From positions 1 through 36,448 of the forward strand of contig JAPEVF010000461.1 of assembly GCA_029747585.1 (NCBI GenBank): 36,448 bases of DNA, written 5' to 3'. This stretch comes from Pleurotus djamor. Taxonomy: Eukaryota > Basidiomycota > Agaricomycetes > Agaricales > Pleurotaceae. This document shows positions 32,789 to 36,448 of the stretch, in pieces (the first letter of the stretch is position 1; the number at the start of each line of letters is the position of its first letter). Position numbers and translations under genes: made by a program. The notes below the pieces were generated by a model, which had not been told where the DNA came from, made no database searches, and worked only from the letters and a program-made list of their open reading frames with translations.

Positions 32789-34555
32789 CTAATTGTCATT
32801 TGGCGAGGAGGACTTGTACCTCACGGCCTGGGCAGCTGCTGTACTCACGGTCCTGGACCTGCTACCCACTTGTCCGGTAGCGTAGGGACCCGGAGTTTTA
32901 CTTGTCGGCACCGGGGAGTCGGGTTCCACAAGCGGCAACCACCTTGCATGCATTTCTTGCTTCTCCTCTGAAACCGAGCGGGCAATCTTTGAGGGAGAAG
33001 ACATGGTAGTAGCCATATTGACGGAAAGTCTCCGGGGACGCGAAGGAAGGATACCGTTGTTTGCGAGTGAAGAAGAAGGAAGAGGTGGCGCAGGAGTTTG
33101 AGAGCGGTACTGGTGTGGGTGTGATGAGTGGGTTGGGCTTACAATCCCGGGTGTCGACGCGCGGACCGAGGGCGTATAGGACCTGACTGAGGGCGTTTGA
33201 GAGCGGAGGATCGCAGGCGTTTGGGTGTGCGCGCGTGACGGGGATGGTCCGGGAGTGTGAGAGCGGTACGGAGATACTACGGAAGTAGGTGGTGCGGGTG
33301 TATTGGAGGATGACGATGACGGTGAGGTGGACGACGTAGTACCAGCGGGAGTGGAGGGTCGGGAAGATAAAGACGCTGAACGCGCGTGAATAGAGTTAAA
33401 TCGTGATAATGGCGTTGGAGCATGAGTATTATACGACATTGTGGGTGTAGAGGCGTTGGAAGGTGTTGCTGGAGGGGTGGGGGAGGGCGACGAGGGATGG
33501 GAAGTCGGTTCCGGGGAAGAGGAATTGGAAGCAACACCAATAGTCGAGGCAAGAGCCTTGAGACGACTGAGTTCGGTGCGTAAATTATTGCATTCTTGTG
33601 TTTTTTGGGCTAATTGTTGGCGCTAGAAGGACACAAAATCAATATCAAGAACAATATAGTATCAATCACAAGTGACTCACCTCTCTAAACGGAGGTAAAA
33701 ATTTTCGAGGGGGAATGGACGTTAGGACTGGTTGGGGGAAGCAATGACTCAAACAGTGCTTACTTGCGTAGTTCCGCATCGAGCTGCCTATTATGGTTGA
33801 CCAAGCCGTCGAGCTTGCCTTTGAGGTCGGCCTCCATATGTTTTGAGATCCTGTTCGCCTCCGAGTGGGCGACATGGTTCATGAGGATAGCGCGCAAAAG
33901 GGCCGCGCTGAGGAAAAGTGAAGAGGTCTTGTGNCAAAATGGTTATTGTTTGAGGTACTAAGACAATGGCGTATGACTCACCTGGTCGTCCGGTTTCGTG
34001 TCAGAGGACAACCATTCCTGCAGTTCCTTGTGTAGAGTAGTGACCTCTTCTACGGAACANTTTTTTAGCCGCCACCTTTGCGACCTTGTCTTCTAAACGT
34101 CTTGCCTCGCTGCGAGCCTTTGAGCCGTCTGCGGGGATCTTGAAGCGCTCCGAGTGCCGAGCCAGCAGCTCACCGGTGATGTCTGGTTCAACAAAACCGA
34201 GTACGTTGGCTTCAATGGTGCCACCTTTCCGCCGAGGAGTCGACCATCCGCTGGTTGGGAAATCCAGGCGAATTAGGCGTATCGAATCGTTGGTAAATGA
34301 CTCCCTGCAGAACGGGCAGACGGGTTGAAGACGGGCGGCGGTCTTTTCGACAATGGTACTACAGCAGCTAGCACATAGCACATGTCCTGTTCGTCGTCAA
34401 CGTCGGTGGCGAAGATGTAAGTTTTGAACCAAAAAAAATCGGAAAAAATTCCGGNAAAAAAATGACATACCGCAGGGGATAGAATGTGGTAGACGATGGG
34501 GACCGTACTCCTCAGCGCATACGTCGCAGACCGAACCAGGATTGAGTGATAGCAT
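32789..34555 (-). CDS. Second RING-finger protein with coiled coil and Ser/Pro-rich tail
   Basis: Exons: 34555-34471, 34386-33982, 33907-33764, 33684-33681 and 33622-32789, about 490 aa. The RING reads CDVC (CDVCAEEYGPHRLPHSIP), CGHVLCASC and CPFCRESF. Coiled-coil segments follow (VEEVTTLHKELQEWL, KGKLDGLVNHNRQLDAELRK, KERQQLAQKTQECNNLRTEL). The tail has recurring S-x-T-P motifs (SQTPSVRSYTPSVRASTPG) that could be phosphorylated. A probable ubiquitin ligase. Two defects: an N at 34060 after an A6 run must be dropped to keep the frame, and a one-base phase mismatch remains at the intron 33981-33908, which also holds an N. The 4-nt exon AGAG is the only way found to avoid stops. Confidence 0.7.
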
Positions 34556-36448
34556 TGTAGACCAGCCGGGAAAGAGGGGCCTCCTCTTGGGAGATGATGA
34601 TGAGGGAGAAATTCAAGGCAGGGCGAAGGGGAAAAATTGTTGCTTCACGCTCGACTGCTATATTAAATATCTCCCTAGTTCCCGATCATCCCAATTAGGA
34701 AATGCCCAAGACCCCTTTGCCCACATCCGGGCAGTGCAAANTTTTTTTTATCGGGATTTATGAGATTATCTTTTCCAATATTTAATTCCGTTGCCACATT
34801 CCCGCGCCCCCCGTCATTCTTTTCACTTCCTCTGGCCTCGTAAGTCGTCGCCAGCCAGCACTATCTTATACTAGCAAGACTTCGAAGGTCGAATGCTGCT
34901 AATATGGCCAATTCACGCTGTAAAAAACTAACTCCGAGGAGCTGAGATGGGCTGGCGGTGGTTGCTGCGCTGGCCGAAACACGTTTTACGACGCTCCCAC
35001 ACACCTCATCAACATCCGCCCTTTTTTCCCACACAAATTTACTCCCGTGCGGCGCTTGCCGTTTCAACCTAAACCTTGTGACAAAGCCCGACATCGCTTG
35101 GTCAGCAGCGACCACTACGCCTATGCTGATTTTACGCTACGCGCTGATCACCAATATTTTTCGTGCTTAGACCACCTTGGACGAGTCTTCGGTGGAAATC
35201 ATGAGTCACTATGAACCTTTCATGTCTCGAAATGGCCACTTCATCTCCACGCAACCCATGAAAGGCCCCCTGCGCAAGTGCTTTGTCATATTCTTTCATT
35301 CATTTCTCGCATCGCTCACCGAATCGATGTCTTGGCCCTTTGTGAGATCAATTAATATCTGGACCGCAGAGAGCTGACACCAGTCAATAATAGATTCGTC
35401 ATCGAGTCGTCGCTCCGCTTTTATGCTGAACATGCCGAGGCTACGCGAGGCAATCTCCACGAAAGTTATATCAAGACTCATCATATTTATATATTGATGA
35501 TCATGGTGAACGTTATCATAGCCATGGTGCTTCGTGCTTCGGAGGCTGGAACTTATCAAGGATAGGACCCTTTCGTCTAAAGTTAAACCTTCTTTGTCTC
35601 GCAAGACACTGTCTCAAGATAGCAAGTATCTCATGTGGCTGGCGACGTGACCGTTCATTTGTCTAACAACATATCATGTGAGAGATCTTATTATCTGAAA
35701 GGACAAGGACACGATGATGACATCCCGATCGTTTCGTCAGGTTGTTCTGCCTCGACCAATGACATGGGGATTGGTGACCGGGTGACCCACCCTGAGTAGG
35801 ATAGGAATTAAACCGGCGACCTCGAGTCTCTCTATCTTGCGCCACCAACGATACAACTCACTCCAGCTCTCCAACAGGTCCCGCATGCGCGGTGACAAGT
35901 CCATGAAACGGTCCATTTGCGGTGTAAGTAGGTGTGGACCCGTGTCATTTCCGTGCGTCCTAAATCTCAAATCGGCTAAACTCCCTCGTTAGTTGGGCCT
36001 ACTGGCGCAATTCCCGCTTATGTACTTCAGGCAGCAACAACATTGCTTACGTCCTGGTGGAGGAGGTAAGGGACAGGGATGTGGCTAAAATGTCGCCCAT
36101 CGCATCACCGAACGTGAACGCGGATTACCTTGAACACGGATCGACTCCGAGTCCGCGGCTTGTAAAATGAAGCATCGCGGCACGACGACGATCTTACAAG
36201 TTACAAGCATCTTCGTGAACAAACAGAGGTCTCAAACTTACTTGCATTGAGCCTGACGATCCGTTATCCACTCCAACACCACTCCCTCCTGGACCAAGTC
36301 CATGTTTAATCGCAATGGGGTAGTTAGATATTCACTGGGCACGAGGACCATACTCAGGCGGTCACCGGTCATTGGTTCAACCACGCTTCCTTGCCTTCCT
36401 ACATAGTAGGTTCCGGCCGAATACCAAATACCTAGCTTGTCATTTGGT
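34556..36448. other. Right-hand interval without a recognised gene
   Basis: The start of this interval must contain the promoter of the second RING gene. Minus frames at 35604-35296 (LTLDERVLSLISSSLRS) and 35970-35737 (MDLSPRMRDLLESWSELYRW) look mildly protein-like but have no motifs. Undetermined bases next to homopolymers occur at 34455 and 34741. Nothing else is supported. Confidence 0.3.

Overview
The window is nuclear DNA of a fungus, almost certainly a mushroom-forming basidiomycete (Agaricomycetes). Genes are cut by many short introns (about 45-75 nt, GT..AG with CTRAY-like branch sites), lie on both strands, and include typical basidiomycete families: tandem OrdA-like cytochrome P450s, RING proteins with Ser/Pro-rich tails, and an HNH-domain fragment. 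No CRISPR, operon or phage features are present. All exon models are hand-read from splice signals and reading phase; no alignment was run.

Layout. (1) 1-4149, minus strand: a gene open at the left edge, built from two tandem arrays of similar exons (an acidic FEWGGE array and a SDHDE array). Every internal exon is a multiple of three and every intron is phase 1. (2) 4409-5667, minus: a small unknown gene whose intron holds a 687-bp near-perfect palindromic transposon with a 3-bp target duplication. (3) 6487-8407, plus: a divergent FKBP-type protein with one apparent frameshift. (4) 8408-11247: gene-poor, with an 18-bp minisatellite, an AT-rich block and a degenerate HNH fragment. (5) 11248-13031, minus: glycerol-3-phosphate acyltransferase-like protein. 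(6) 13990-14664, minus: ribosomal protein uS11 (RPS14), divergent from a RING-finger protein at 14880-17370. (7) 17941-18338, plus: small helix-turn-helix protein. (8) 18738-20012, minus: short-chain dehydrogenase. (9) 20820-22897, plus: GLE1-like mRNA export factor. (10) 23833-28864, plus: two tandem P450s. (11) 29781-30194, minus: unknown coding exon. (12) 31150-32760: purine-rich strand-asymmetric DNA. (13) 32789-34555, minus: a second RING protein with the same architecture as the first. (14) 34556-36448: no gene recognised.

Most genes are unrelated housekeeping functions (translation, mRNA export, lipid synthesis, protein folding). Only the P450 pair, perhaps with the nearby dehydrogenase, hints at oxidative secondary metabolism, and no backbone synthase is present. 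The most unusual items are the phase-1 exon arrays, the palindromic element inside an intron, and a set of candidate micro-exons (3, 4, 8 and 11 nt) in four unrelated genes.
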